The notes: a model not told the origin generated them from the letters alone. 64,000 nt of DNA from CAZAEL01 sp964484135 (GCA_964484135.1 CAZAEL010000001.1:1-64000), one strand, 5' to 3'. Shown: positions 28,000-37,387, counted from the stretch's first letter. Made by a program: numbers and translations.

Positions 28000-29073
28000 A
28001 TGAAAGACAAGGAAAAACAACCGGCAAGAACGGATCCGCGCGGCGGCGCCGACGCGCTGTCCGACCAGGCCGTCCTGGAGGAGGGCCGCCGCGTTCTGTC
28101 CATGGAGGCCCGGGCCCTGGAGGAGATGGGCGCGCGGTTGAACCATGATTTCTGCCGGGCGGTCCGGGCCGTGGCCGCCTGCCAGGGCAAGGTGGTGCTC
28201 ACGGGCGTGGGCAAGTCCGGTTTCGTGGCCCGCAAGATCGCCAGCACCCTGTCCAGCCTGGGGCGGCCCTCCTTTTTCGTCCACCCCACGGAAGGCGTGC
28301 ACGGGGACCTGGGCATGCTGCGGTCCGACGACCTTTTGATCAGCGTGTCCCAGAGCGGGAGCACCAACGAATTGGTCTCTTTTCTCACCGTGGCCAAGAC
28401 GCGCTTCAACGTGCCCGTCATCGCCATCGTGGGCGAGAACGGCGGGAACTTGGAGCGGTGGGCGGACATCGTTCTGGCCACCGGCGCGGTGGAGGAGGCC
28501 TGCGCCCTGGGTTTGGCGCCCACCACCTCCAGCACCGCGGCCCTGGCCCTGGGCGACGCCCTGGCCGTGGCGGTCAGCCGCCTCATGGGGCTGGAGGCCA
28601 AGGACTTCGCGGCCCTGCACCCGGCCGGCGCCTTGGGCCACCGCTTGTACGCGCCCGTGGAAAAGCTCATGCGGCGGGAGTTCCCGCGTGTGGACGCCGG
28701 CCGGACCCTGCGGGAGATCTCGCCCCTCATCACCCAGGGCGGCATCGGCCTGGCCGTGGTGGAGGACAAGGAGACGGGCCGCCTGGGCGTGGTCACGGAC
28801 GGCGACATCCGCCGGGCCGTGCAAAAGGGGCCGGCGGGCCTGGACCAGAAGGCCCGGGACGTCATGTCCGCCTCGCCCAAATCCGTGGGCCTCAAGACCC
28901 TGGGCATGGACGCCCTCATGGAAATGGAGCGGTCCCGTATCACCTCCCTGGTGGTGCTGGACGAGCAGGGGCGGCTGGCCGGCGTCCTGCATATCCACGA
29001 CATTCTGCGGTATGGGCTGGACCTGGTCTCGCCCGCGTATAGGAAGGGGAATCTGCGGGACGTGCTGCCTTAG
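28000..29073 (+). CDS. kdsD: Arabinose-5-phosphate isomerase (KpsF/GutQ/KdsD family)
   Basis: Interconverts ribulose-5-phosphate and arabinose-5-phosphate, the first step to KDO. The 357-residue protein has an SIS domain near 60-190 (VVLTGVGKSGFVARKIASTL, HPTEGVHGDLGML, SVSQSGSTNEL) and two CBS domains near 220-350. About 30 polar N-terminal residues are extra. A capsule- or LPS-linked copy of this type (KpsF) is common in polysaccharide loci. It implies KDO or a related ulosonic acid in the product or its lipid anchor, though the exact sugar is inferred. Confidence 0.88.
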   Translation: MKDKEKQPARTDPRGGADALSDQAVLEEGRRVLSMEARALEEMGARLNHDFCRAVRAVAACQGKVVLTGVGKSGFVARKIASTLSSLGRPSFFVHPTEGVHGDLGMLRSDDLLISVSQSGSTNELVSFLTVAKTRFNVPVIAIVGENGGNLERWADIVLATGAVEEACALGLAPTTSSTAALALGDALAVAVSRLMGLEAKDFAALHPAGALGHRLYAPVEKLMRREFPRVDAGRTLREISPLITQGGIGLAVVEDKETGRLGVVTDGDIRRAVQKGPAGLDQKARDVMSASPKSVGLKTLGMDALMEMERSRITSLVVLDEQGRLAGVLHIHDILRYGLDLVSPAYRKGNLRDVLP

Positions 29074-29084
29074 AGGCGACCGCC

Positions 29085-30353
29085 ATGCACCGTTTCCTGT
29101 TTTTGCTGCGCACCGGGCCGGACGTGGACCACATCGCGCCCATGATCTGGACCTGCCTGCAGAGGGGCGACCGGGTCCTGGCGGTTTTTGAGGAACCCCT
29201 CCCCGGAGAAGGACGCTTCCTCCCGGAGAAAGACGACCGCATCCGTTTCCTGCGTCAAAACCCCGGATTTCAAATCCTCCCGCTGACGGGCTTCGGTTTT
29301 TCCAGCCCAGCCCTCCGCAAACTTGGCCGCCTGATCTGGAACTTTTACGCGCTCCGGGCCCTGCTCCGGCGGCAAGGCATCGACGCCTGTTTCTTTGATT
29401 GGGGCTTCGGCGAAACCTCGGACCTGGCGCCGCTGTCTCCGCCGCGCTGGCTGCGGGTGCGGTTCACCAAGAACCTTCGCAGCCAGCTCATCATGGCCGG
29501 CCGGTCCCTGGGCCTTCCCCTGGTCTGCCTGCCCCACGGCGTGAGCACCAAGCTCAACATCGACATCAGCCCTCATGCCCGGGAGGCGCTGGAGGAGCAC
29601 GGCGGGGAGCTCCCTTTCGAGGACCGCAATTGTTTTACCGCGTACGTCTTCACCTCCGAGCTGCAGCGGCGCCTGTTCGTCGAGAAGGCCAGGCTCGAGC
29701 CGGAGAAGGCCCAGGCCTGGGGCAGCCTGCGCTTCTGCCCGGAGTGGATGAAAATTCTGGAACGAATTCTGCCGCCCGCGTCCCTGCCGCCCAAGGGAGA
29801 GGGCCGGGCGCGGGTGCTGTTTTTCCTGCCCAAGTGGTACAACCGCGTGAACAAAGGCAAAACCGTCTCGCTCCTGAAGGCCCTGGCCCGCCGGGAGGAC
29901 GTCCAGCTCGTCCTCGGGATCCATCCGCGCAAGGACGTGGCCGGGCTGGATGAGTCCACCCTGGCCGGGCTCCGGGCCCGGCCCAACGTGTGCCTGGCCG
30001 GCAACGTCAACTCCGTGTCCCTGGTCCGCGTCTCGGACGCGGTGGTGGACGTGGGCTCCGGCATGGCCGTGGAGGCCATCCTTCAAGGGAAGCGCCTGAT
30101 TTATCCGCAGTACCTCCATGAGAACCGGCTGGTGTTCGACGAACTGGGCGGCTGCGCCATCGCCCGTTCGGAGGCGGAGGTGGGCCGGTTTTTGGACAGG
30201 ATCGTCCGGGGAGAGAGCCCGGGGGATTTCGAGGCGGGCGCCCGGGCCGTGGTCCGGGAAATCGTGTACGCGGGCCGGGAGCCCTATGACGTCCCGGCCC
30301 ATTATTACGGCCGCGTGCGGGAACTCTTGAAGGATGTCCCCGCGGCCGCGTGA
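29085..30353 (+). CDS. Putative GT-B-type glycosyl- or glycerophosphotransferase of surface polysaccharide synthesis
   Basis: I do not recognise a named family. The 422-residue protein has a two-domain layout like GT-B transferases and CDP-glycerol glycerophosphotransferases: an N-terminal half with GLPLVCLPHGVSTKLNIDIS near 144-163, and a C-terminal half starting RARVLFFLPKWYNRVNKGKT, then VLGIHPRKDVAG and the acceptor-side VVDVGSGMAVEAILQGKRLI near 321-340. There is no signal peptide, so it is cytoplasmic or peripheral. It overlaps the next gene by four bases. A role in transferring a sugar or polyol-phosphate is inferred. Confidence 0.6.
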   Translation: MHRFLFLLRTGPDVDHIAPMIWTCLQRGDRVLAVFEEPLPGEGRFLPEKDDRIRFLRQNPGFQILPLTGFGFSSPALRKLGRLIWNFYALRALLRRQGIDACFFDWGFGETSDLAPLSPPRWLRVRFTKNLRSQLIMAGRSLGLPLVCLPHGVSTKLNIDISPHAREALEEHGGELPFEDRNCFTAYVFTSELQRRLFVEKARLEPEKAQAWGSLRFCPEWMKILERILPPASLPPKGEGRARVLFFLPKWYNRVNKGKTVSLLKALARREDVQLVLGIHPRKDVAGLDESTLAGLRARPNVCLAGNVNSVSLVRVSDAVVDVGSGMAVEAILQGKRLIYPQYLHENRLVFDELGGCAIARSEAEVGRFLDRIVRGESPGDFEAGARAVVREIVYAGREPYDVPAHYYGRVRELLKDVPAAA

Positions 30354-31339
30354 GGCGCGACATGACCGGACCTTCCCATCCCGCGCTTGAGACGTTTCAG
30401 GAAACTTTCAAACACCGGCGGCAACGGGCGGCCTGCCTCTGCGGGTCGCGGTGGGGGATCCCGGTGCGTTGCCGGGACCGGTACGGCCTGCCCATCAGGC
30501 CCTTCTTCTGCCTGCGGTGCGGGCACGTGTACGCCAAGTTCCGGCTGGAGGAGGCGGACCTGGACCGTTTTTACGCGGAGAGCTACCGGGCGTTGTACGC
30601 GCCCGGGGACGGCCTCAAAACCCCGGAGGCCGCGGCTTCCCGAATCCAAAAGGCACGGGAGGTGCTGTATCCCGTGTTTCGGTCCTTCTTCCCCGATGGC
30701 GCGGGACGCACGGTCATGGAGTGGGGCTGTGGCGCGGGCTGGAACCTGGTGCCGTTCCGGGAAGCGGGCGTCCGGGCCCTGGGTTTTGACTTTGACCGGG
30801 GGTACGTGGAATATGGACGGACGGCCTTCGGCCTCGACCTGCGGGTCATGGAGAGGGGCCCCTTCGACCCCATGCCCTCCGCCAACGGGCCCGTGGACTT
30901 CCTGATCTTGAACCACGTGCTGGAGCACGTGGCCGACCCGTTCGGGCTTTTGAAGAGGGCGTCCGCCTGGGTGAAGGAAGGGGGCGTGATCTTCGTGGGC
31001 CTGCCATTCCTGGAGAACCTGCCCATCTGGGGCTTCAAAAACTATTTCCACGTGGCCCATCTGCACTATTTCAGCGCCCCCCATTTTTGCGCCATGGCGG
31101 TCTCGCGGGGATGGGATGTCATGTCCTACGACACGGCCCAAGGGTGGGCGGCGCTGCGTCCGGGCCGGTCTTCCGCCTCCGGCCCCGCCGCCTTCCGGCT
31201 GTACAACGGCCTGCGCCTGGTTCAATTCGCCGTGATTTACGGAGGGCTCGCGCCTTTGGGACGCACTCTGCGTTTCGCCTTCCCTTGGCTGGGAAGGCCC
31301 ATGCGGAGACTCAAAGAATTCCTTCTCAAGGGGGGGTGA
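30350..31339 (+). CDS. SAM-dependent methyltransferase with N-terminal zinc motif
   Basis: Class I methyltransferase of 329 residues. Residues 28-64 carry a CXC plus CXXC cysteine cluster (CLCGS, then CLRCGHVYAKF) likely to bind zinc. The SAM motif I is VMEWGCGAGWNLVPF near 119-133, and the post-I and motif IV regions are ALGFDFDRGYVEY and DFLILNHVLEHVADP. The GTG start overlaps the previous stop (GTGA); an ATG four codons later is the alternative. It probably methylates a sugar or a glycan end, as cysteine-headed methyltransferases of such loci do. Confidence 0.82.
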   Translation: MRRDMTGPSHPALETFQETFKHRRQRAACLCGSRWGIPVRCRDRYGLPIRPFFCLRCGHVYAKFRLEEADLDRFYAESYRALYAPGDGLKTPEAAASRIQKAREVLYPVFRSFFPDGAGRTVMEWGCGAGWNLVPFREAGVRALGFDFDRGYVEYGRTAFGLDLRVMERGPFDPMPSANGPVDFLILNHVLEHVADPFGLLKRASAWVKEGGVIFVGLPFLENLPIWGFKNYFHVAHLHYFSAPHFCAMAVSRGWDVMSYDTAQGWAALRPGRSSASGPAAFRLYNGLRLVQFAVIYGGLAPLGRTLRFAFPWLGRPMRRLKEFLLKGG

Positions 31340-31341
31340 GC

Positions 31342-32067
31342 ATGAATCGAGTTTTTATCGGGTACGACACGCGCTTGGACATCGACAGCCGCGTGCTGCG
31401 GTATTCCCTGCTCAAGCACGCCTCCCAACCCTTGGACGTCCGTTTCCTGGTCCTGAAGGAGCTGGATTTCCAACGGCCTCCGGACCCCCTGGCCTCCACG
31501 GAGTTCACGTACACCCGCTTCCTGGTGCCCCACCTCTGCGGCTTCAAAGGCCGGGCCCTGTTCATGGACAGCGACATGCTGTGCCTCTCGGACATCATGG
31601 AGCTTTTGAACATGGACCTGTCCCGCCATTGGCTCCGTGTGGTCAAGCACGACCACAACCCCACCTCCCAATTCAAGCTGGACGGCCGGGTCCAGACCCG
31701 GTACCCGCGCAAGAACTGGTCCAGCCTCATGCTCATGAACTGCGAGAAGCTGACGGTCTGGACCAAGGAGAACGTGGAGACCCAGCCCGCGGCCTGGCTG
31801 CACCGTTTCGAGCCCATCCCGGACGAGGCCATCGGCGACCTGCCCAGGGAGCATTGGAACGTGCTGGATTATTACGACGACAAGACCAAACTCATCCACT
31901 ACACGGAGGGCGGCCCCTGGTTCGAGGATTACAAGGACCATCCGTACGGGGACGTCTGGTACCGGTACCGGGACGAATTTTTGGCCACGCCCGAAGGCCA
32001 AGAGTATCTCAAGTCGCGCGGCGGCGTGGTCCGCCCCATCCCCACGCTCCGCCGCCGGAAGGCCTGA
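31342..32067 (+). CDS. Glycosyltransferase (GT8-like)
   Basis: The ATG at 31342, after GGGGGG and two bases after the methyltransferase stop, gives 241 residues. The N-terminus MNRVFIGYDTRLDIDSRVLR and the metal-binding DXD in ALFMDSDMLCLSDI near 71-84 resemble GT-A transferases related to family 8. KNWSSLMLMNCEKL and LIHYTEGGPWFEDY near 190-203 fit the same fold, the latter as the usual His-containing end motif. Donor and acceptor cannot be read from the sequence. Confidence 0.75.
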   Translation: MNRVFIGYDTRLDIDSRVLRYSLLKHASQPLDVRFLVLKELDFQRPPDPLASTEFTYTRFLVPHLCGFKGRALFMDSDMLCLSDIMELLNMDLSRHWLRVVKHDHNPTSQFKLDGRVQTRYPRKNWSSLMLMNCEKLTVWTKENVETQPAAWLHRFEPIPDEAIGDLPREHWNVLDYYDDKTKLIHYTEGGPWFEDYKDHPYGDVWYRYRDEFLATPEGQEYLKSRGGVVRPIPTLRRRKA

Positions 32068-32099
32068 GAGGGGACGTTTTTAAGGTTGGGAAAGCGATC

Positions 32100-33926
32100 G
32101 TGAAAAACACCGGCGTTCTGGTCCTGTTGAGGCACCTGTTCTCCCGGCACCCCTGGCGCATGGCCGCGGTGGTGGGGTCCATGGCCTTTGTGAGCCTGAT
32201 CCAGGGCCTGGGCATGGTGCTGCTGGTGCCGCTCCTGTCCAAGGCGGGCCTGGGGGCTTCCGCGCCCTCGGCCGGGTCCGGATTTCTCCTCCGGGCGACG
32301 GAGGCGCTGTTCGCGGCCCTGGGCCTGTCCGCCAGCCTGCGGAACATCCTGTTTTTCTTTCTCCTCCTGGTGGTGTTCGAGAACCTGCTCCGGTTCCAGC
32401 AGATGACGTACGTGCGTAGGTTCGTGGGATACTTCGCGGTCCGCTTGAGGCTGGCCCTGTACGAGGCGTACCTGTCCGCGTCCTGGCCCTTCTGGCTGGA
32501 GAAACGCTTGGGCGAGATGGCCAGCCGCCTGACCCTGGAGGCGGGACGGGTGGAGTCGGCGCTTTGGAGCCTGGCCATTTTCCTGTCCGGCGTGATCGGG
32601 GCCTGCGTGTACCTGGCCGCGGCCTTTGCCCTGTCCTGGCCCATGGCCCTCCTCTATTTGATCGGCGGCGGAACGCTCCTGGCCTTTATGGAGACCCGCT
32701 CCCTGGCGCGGAACGCGGCCGGCGCCCACGTCAGTTCCCACAACAACGCCCTGCAGGAAGTGGTCATGGAACACCTGGGCGGGGCCAAGATGATCAAGGC
32801 TTCCGGCGCCCTGGAACGCAGCCGGCAGATGTTCGAGCGGGTGGTCAGCGCCCTGAACCAGGCCGAGATCCGGGGAAACGTGGCCATTTACAAAAACTCA
32901 GCCTGGTTCGGCTGCCTCATCATGGTCCTTTTGTGCTTGGGGTTTTACAGCGCGGTGGTTTATTTCCAAGTGGAGATGGTGGAGGCGCTGGTGGTGCTGT
33001 TCATCTTTTTCCGTTTGTCCGCTCGATTGTCCGACCTCCAGCAGACGGGCCACGCCACCCTGATGTACACCCCGGCGTACGCCGGCATTTTGCAGGACCT
33101 TCGGGCCGCGGAGCAGGCCGCGGAACGGCCGGCCCGGTCCGTTCAAGCGGACTGTCCTCTTTTGAAGGAATCGGTGCGCCTGGAGGACGTCTCCTTTTCG
33201 TACCGGGAGGGCAGCCCGGTTCTCAAGGGCGTGAGCCTCTCCATCCCAGCCGGGAAAACCGTGGCCCTGGCCGGGAAATCCGGCTGCGGCAAGAGCACGC
33301 TCTTGGACATCCTGGCGGGCCTGCTGAGGCCCGGTTCCGGCCGGGTGTTGGTGGACGGGGTGGACCTTCAGACCGTGGATTTGCAAAGCTGGCGTTCCCG
33401 GCTCGGGTACGTGGGCCAGGAATCGGTGCTCTTTTTCGACACCGTGGCCGAAAATTTGCGCTGGGCCAACCCCCGGGCCGCCATGGCGGACATGGAGCGG
33501 GCCGCGCGCCTGGCCCATGCCCATGAGTTCATCCAGGCCCTGCCCAAAGGATACGACACCCCCATCGGCAACCGGGGCACGCAATTGTCCGGCGGGGAAC
33601 GGCAGCGGCTGGCCCTGGCCCGGGCCCTGTTGAGCGAGCCCCGTTTGCTCCTGCTGGACGAGGCCACCAGCTCTCTGGACGCCGAATCCGAAAGCAAGGT
33701 CCAGGCGGCCATTGACGGGTTGCGGGGCCAAGTGACCATGGTGCTGGTGGCCCATAGGCTGGCCACCCTGCGCAACGCGGATTGGATTTGCGTCTTGGAT
33801 GAGGGCCGGATCGCGCAGCAGGGGACTTGGGAGCAGTTGGCCCATCATCCCGGACCTTTCCAGGCGCTGTGGGCGCTGCAGACCGCGGAGCCGGGGACTT
33901 CGGAAAAGAGGAGCGCCCGCATATGA
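32100..33926 (+). CDS. MsbA-like ABC exporter (membrane and ATPase domains fused)
   Basis: The GTG at 32100 gives 608 residues; sequence upstream in this frame overlaps the glycosyltransferase. Residues about 15-310 are a six-helix exporter domain, and about 360-600 the ATPase: Walker A GKSGCGKST at 392-400, Q-loop GYVGQESVLF, signature LSGGERQRLALARALL, Walker B LLLLDEATSSLDAE and H-loop VAHRLATL. This architecture exports lipid-linked glycans or lipid A (MsbA, WlaB/PglK type). In this locus it most likely flips a lipid-linked oligosaccharide, which would replace a Wzx flippase. It ends in ATGA shared with a tiny ORF. Confidence 0.9.
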   Translation: MKNTGVLVLLRHLFSRHPWRMAAVVGSMAFVSLIQGLGMVLLVPLLSKAGLGASAPSAGSGFLLRATEALFAALGLSASLRNILFFFLLLVVFENLLRFQQMTYVRRFVGYFAVRLRLALYEAYLSASWPFWLEKRLGEMASRLTLEAGRVESALWSLAIFLSGVIGACVYLAAAFALSWPMALLYLIGGGTLLAFMETRSLARNAAGAHVSSHNNALQEVVMEHLGGAKMIKASGALERSRQMFERVVSALNQAEIRGNVAIYKNSAWFGCLIMVLLCLGFYSAVVYFQVEMVEALVVLFIFFRLSARLSDLQQTGHATLMYTPAYAGILQDLRAAEQAAERPARSVQADCPLLKESVRLEDVSFSYREGSPVLKGVSLSIPAGKTVALAGKSGCGKSTLLDILAGLLRPGSGRVLVDGVDLQTVDLQSWRSRLGYVGQESVLFFDTVAENLRWANPRAAMADMERAARLAHAHEFIQALPKGYDTPIGNRGTQLSGGERQRLALARALLSEPRLLLLDEATSSLDAESESKVQAAIDGLRGQVTMVLVAHRLATLRNADWICVLDEGRIAQQGTWEQLAHHPGPFQALWALQTAEPGTSEKRSARI

Positions 33927-34033
33927 AGGTCCGCATCTCCCCGTCTTTGATTTCGCGGCCCGCCGTTCTGCGCGGCGTCGGAGCGGAATTTGAGGAAGGG
34001 ATGGAGCGGATCATTCGGGAGGCGAGATCATGA
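33923..34033 (+). CDS. Small hypothetical protein, 36 residues
   Basis: A reading frame of 36 codons begins with the ATG overlapping the ABC exporter stop (ATGA) and ends with a TGA inside the aldolase start (ATGA). It reads MKVRISPSLISRPAVLRGVG then AEFEEGMERIIREARS: a basic N-terminal half and an acidic, helical-looking C-terminal half, with no membrane segment. The perfect four-base junctions on both sides are the same as between proven genes here, which favours a translated peptide. It may be a small partner protein, or simply a coupling leader for the aldolase. I know no family for it. Confidence 0.45.
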   Translation: MKVRISPSLISRPAVLRGVGAEFEEGMERIIREARS

Positions 34034-35172
34034 AAAAGAACGCGTCGGCGAAGGGCCCGGGGAACGGCGTCCGGGGGAAAACGGCCCCGGGGTTCCGGAT
34101 CCTGGAGACCACCCTGCGGGACGGCAGCTACACCATCAACTTCCAGTTCACGGCCAGCGACACGGAGCTCATCGCCGCGGCCCTGGAGGACGCGGGCTTC
34201 GAGCTGATCGAAGTGGGGCACGGCGTGGGCCTCAACGCCTCGAATTGCGGCGCCGGCCAAGCGGCCCAGACGGACGAGGAGTACATGGCGGCCGCGGCCC
34301 GGGCCCTCAAGAAGGCCAGGTTCGGCATGTTCTGCATCCCCGGCATCGCGCGGCTGGAGGACATCGACAAGGCGGCGGAGCACGGCATGGGGTTCATCCG
34401 CATCGGGACGGACGTGTCGCGCATGGAGGAATCCGAGCCCTTCATCGCCCGGGCCCGGAAGCACGGCATGTACGTGACCGCCAATTTCATGAAGTCCTAC
34501 GTGATGGATCCCAAGGGTTTCGCGGAGAAGGCGCGCCTGAGCCAGAAGTTCGGCTCCGAGGCGCTGTACCTGGTGGATTCGGCGGGGGGCATGTTCCCGG
34601 AGGACATCGAGGCCTATTTCAAGGCGGTGCGCGACGTCTGCGACATCCCCCTCGGGTTCCACGGCCACGACAACCTGGGCCTGGCCGTGATCAACACGCT
34701 CAAGGCCATCGAGCTGGGCGCGGCCCTGGCGGACACCTCTTTGCAGGGGTTCGGCCGCAGCGCGGGCAACGCGGCCACGGAGCTGGTGGCGGCGGCCCTC
34801 CGCCGGCAAGGGGTCCACGTGCCCATCGACCTGATGAAGGTTTTCGACGCCGGCGAGAAATTCATAAAACCCCTCATCACCAACCGTGGTCTGGATTCCC
34901 TGGACATCGTGGCCGGCTATTCTCTTTTCCATTCCAGCTTCATGGGCGTCATCAAGAAATATTCGGACAAATACAAGATCGACCCCCGCAAGCTCATCAT
35001 CGGCGTGACGCGGGAGACCCAGGTGAGCGCCCCGCCGGACCTGGTGGAGCGCATCGCCAAGGAGATCAGCGAGACCTCGGACGAGGTGTTCACGGCCCGG
35101 TACCGGCTGGACAAATACCACGGGGACGAGCAGAACCTGGAAGACAAGGTGGCCGGGAAACCCAAGAAATGA
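34030..35172 (+). CDS. HMG-CoA lyase/4-hydroxy-2-oxovalerate aldolase-like protein
   Basis: Members of the DRE-TIM superfamily cleave or form C-C bonds with pyruvate-type or acyl-CoA substrates. The 380-residue product begins its barrel with RILETTLRDGSYTINFQF near residues 24-41, which includes the metal-binding Asp after Arg. It ends the metal site with the HGHDNLGLAVINTLKA segment near 215-230, and has GSEALYLVDSAGGMFPEDI between. These features resemble DmpG/BphI aldolases more than isopropylmalate synthase. A catabolic partner dehydrogenase is absent; instead an AMP-ligase, a cyclase and an ACP follow with four-base overlaps, so it probably builds or trims a keto-acid side group. Confidence 0.82.
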   Translation: MKKNASAKGPGNGVRGKTAPGFRILETTLRDGSYTINFQFTASDTELIAAALEDAGFELIEVGHGVGLNASNCGAGQAAQTDEEYMAAAARALKKARFGMFCIPGIARLEDIDKAAEHGMGFIRIGTDVSRMEESEPFIARARKHGMYVTANFMKSYVMDPKGFAEKARLSQKFGSEALYLVDSAGGMFPEDIEAYFKAVRDVCDIPLGFHGHDNLGLAVINTLKAIELGAALADTSLQGFGRSAGNAATELVAAALRRQGVHVPIDLMKVFDAGEKFIKPLITNRGLDSLDIVAGYSLFHSSFMGVIKKYSDKYKIDPRKLIIGVTRETQVSAPPDLVERIAKEISETSDEVFTARYRLDKYHGDEQNLEDKVAGKPKK

Positions 35173-36716
35173 ACGTCGTCGAGCAGCTCCAGGCGCCGCT
35201 CCGGAAAAATTCCGGCCGGGTCTTCCTGACGGACCCGGGCGCGGGCCGTTCCGTCACGTACGAAGAGTTCGCGCGCCTGGCCGCGGGCCTGGCCCGGCGG
35301 CTCCGCCTGGATGGCGTGGGGCCGGGAGACCGGGTCGCGGCCTGCCTGGACAATTCCCCGGAGTACGCGGTGTTCTATTTTTCCTGCGCCCTCCTGGGGG
35401 CCGCGGCCGTCCCCCTGAACCCGGCGCTGCACGCCGCGGACATGGCCTTCATCCTGAAAACCGCGGGCGCCAAGCGGCTGCTTTTTTCGCCGCGCCTGGA
35501 ACCGGCCCTGGCCTCCCTGGAAACCGGCGGGCTCCGGAGGACCGCGCTCTCCTTCGCGCCGGCGGGGAAAGGCGGCCTGGCCCTGTCCGAATCGCCGGGC
35601 GACGCCGCGGACTGGGAAAGCCTGCCGGCCTCGGCCGGGGAGAACATCTTCAGCCTGGTGTTCACCTCCGGTACCACGGGCCGGCCCAAGGGCGTGGCCC
35701 ACAGGCTGGGGAGCCTGGTCCGTTGCGCCGCCGCCTTCAACGCGGAGCACGGGGTGGCCCCGGAGGACAATTTTTACCACGTCCTGCCGATGTCCTACAC
35801 CGCGGGGTTTTTCAACCTCCTGATCAGCCCCTGGCTGGCCGGGGCGGGCGTGGTCTTGACCCGGGGCTTGGACCCGCGCCTGCCCCTGGAGTTTTGGGAA
35901 AACTGCGTCCGTTACGGCGTCAACACCTTCTGGCTGGTGCCGACCCTCATGGCCATGCTGCTCAAGGTGGACCGGGACGAACGGGGTCCGCGCCACTGCC
36001 GGGAAAAGGTCAAGAACATTTTCGTGGGCACGGCGCCCCTGACCGTGAAGCTGCGCCGGGCCTTTGAGGAGGCGTACGGGGTGCGGGTCTGGGAAAGCTA
36101 CGGCCTGTCCGAAACCCTGTTCGTCACCACCAACTCCCGCGCCCGGCCCGTGCGCGACGGGTCGGCGGGATACCCTCTGCCCGGGGTGAGCCTGAGGATC
36201 AAGGACGAGACGGGGCGGGACCTGCCGCCCGGCCGGGAGGGGGAGATCTTCATCGAGACCCCGGACCTCATGGCCGGGTATCTGGAGGAAGGCACGGGGC
36301 GAATCCAGCCGCCGGCCTCCGCCTTCGCCAGCGGGGACATGGGGCGCGTCGGTCCTGACGGCGAACTTTACATCACGGACCGCAAAAAGGACCTGATCAT
36401 CCGGGCCGGGTACAACGTCAGCCCCCAGGCCGTGGAGAACGTGCTGCTGTCCCATCCGGCGGTGGAGCAGGCCGCGGTGGTGGGCGTGCCCCATGAACTG
36501 CAGGGGGAAGAGATCGTGGCCGCGGTGAAACTCAGGCCCGGCCGGGGCTTGGCCGCGGAGCTGCCGTCCCTGGAGGCGCTGTGCCGGGACATGTTGGGCG
36601 TACAGTCCCGGCCTTCCCGGTTCGTGGAGCTGGCGGACATGCCCATGGGCGCCACGGGCAAGGTCCAGAAGCGGACCATCCGGGAGATGCTCCTGAACGG
36701 GGCGTTGAAGGCGTGA
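35169..36716 (+). CDS. AMP-dependent acyl ligase (ANL superfamily)
   Basis: The ATG at 35169 overlaps the aldolase stop and gives 515 residues. ANL motifs are clear: A3 loop VFTSGTTGRPKGVAH near 161-175, WESYGLSETLFVTT, GELYITDRKKDLIIRAGYNV near 397-416, and the C-terminal lysine in GATGKVQKRTIREML. The enzyme adenylates a carboxylic acid and passes it to a thiol. The ACP gene three genes downstream, and the absence of other CoA-thioester genes nearby, suggest that the acceptor is the carrier protein; that is inference. Substrate unknown. Confidence 0.88.
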   Translation: MNVVEQLQAPLRKNSGRVFLTDPGAGRSVTYEEFARLAAGLARRLRLDGVGPGDRVAACLDNSPEYAVFYFSCALLGAAAVPLNPALHAADMAFILKTAGAKRLLFSPRLEPALASLETGGLRRTALSFAPAGKGGLALSESPGDAADWESLPASAGENIFSLVFTSGTTGRPKGVAHRLGSLVRCAAAFNAEHGVAPEDNFYHVLPMSYTAGFFNLLISPWLAGAGVVLTRGLDPRLPLEFWENCVRYGVNTFWLVPTLMAMLLKVDRDERGPRHCREKVKNIFVGTAPLTVKLRRAFEEAYGVRVWESYGLSETLFVTTNSRARPVRDGSAGYPLPGVSLRIKDETGRDLPPGREGEIFIETPDLMAGYLEEGTGRIQPPASAFASGDMGRVGPDGELYITDRKKDLIIRAGYNVSPQAVENVLLSHPAVEQAAVVGVPHELQGEEIVAAVKLRPGRGLAAELPSLEALCRDMLGVQSRPSRFVELADMPMGATGKVQKRTIREMLLNGALKA

Positions 36717-37387
36717 TCCTGGGCGTGGACCATGTGGCGCTGTCCTGCGACGACCTCCGCCGCGCGGCCCAAAACCTGGAACGGGAGGGATTCCGTCTCA
36801 AATTTGTGGAAGAGAGATTGCCCAACGCGGAGGCCAAAAAGCCGTTCTTGCGGGAGTACCGTCCGGACCACGGCCTGGCCTATTGCCAGGGCCGCGCGGG
36901 CGTGGCCGTGGAGCTGACGCGGCACGGCAGGCCGCTCACGAACGGGCCGGGGTTCTACCGGGTCCGTTTCGACGGACCCTCGGTGCGTGACTTGGGTGTT
37001 CCCTGCCGGGACCTGCCGGCCTCGATCTCCTTCTGGACCGAGGGGCTCGGCTTTCGGAAGGAGTCGGAGGGGCCCGGCGAGGCGCGGCTGCGCATGCCCG
37101 CGCCCCTCCCGGCCTGGCAATTGGACGTGAGGCTGGAGGCCGCGGCCGCGCCGCCCGCGACCCCGTTCTTGGACGACGACGGCGCGGCGTGCCTGGCGCT
37201 TTTGAGCAACCGGCTGGAAGAGGACATGTCGCGGGCCCTGCAATGCGGCGGCCGGTCCGGCGCCCGGTTCGCGGCCCGCGTGAACGGACAGGACTTGCGC
37301 ATCGGCCTGTTGCGCGGGCCCAGCGACGAGCTGGTCGAACTCATAGAAATCCAGAAAGGAAACCCCCATGGCGAAACGGATCATTGA
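36713..37387 (+). CDS. VOC-family (glyoxalase-fold) protein
   Basis: Begins with GTG overlapping the ligase stop (GTGA) and has 224 residues. Two vicinal-oxygen-chelate modules are visible, the first starting GVDHVALSCDDLRRAAQNLE and the second GVPCRDLPASISFWTEGLGF near 98-117, with DELVELIEIQ at the end. VOC enzymes include metal-dependent epimerases such as methylmalonyl-CoA epimerase, isomerases and dioxygenases. Its place between an acyl ligase and a cyclase-family hydrolase suggests it modifies the carrier-bound or free acyl unit. It overlaps the next gene by 20 bases. Confidence 0.75.
   Translation: MILGVDHVALSCDDLRRAAQNLEREGFRLKFVEERLPNAEAKKPFLREYRPDHGLAYCQGRAGVAVELTRHGRPLTNGPGFYRVRFDGPSVRDLGVPCRDLPASISFWTEGLGFRKESEGPGEARLRMPAPLPAWQLDVRLEAAAAPPATPFLDDDGAACLALLSNRLEEDMSRALQCGGRSGARFAARVNGQDLRIGLLRGPSDELVELIEIQKGNPHGETDH

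Noticed and set aside
34030..37387. An aromatic meta-cleavage pathway (aldolase plus VOC dioxygenase)
   Set aside because: The partner acetaldehyde dehydrogenase, hydratase and ring oxygenases are missing, and the neighbours are an AMP-ligase, a cyclase and an ACP inside a polysaccharide locus.
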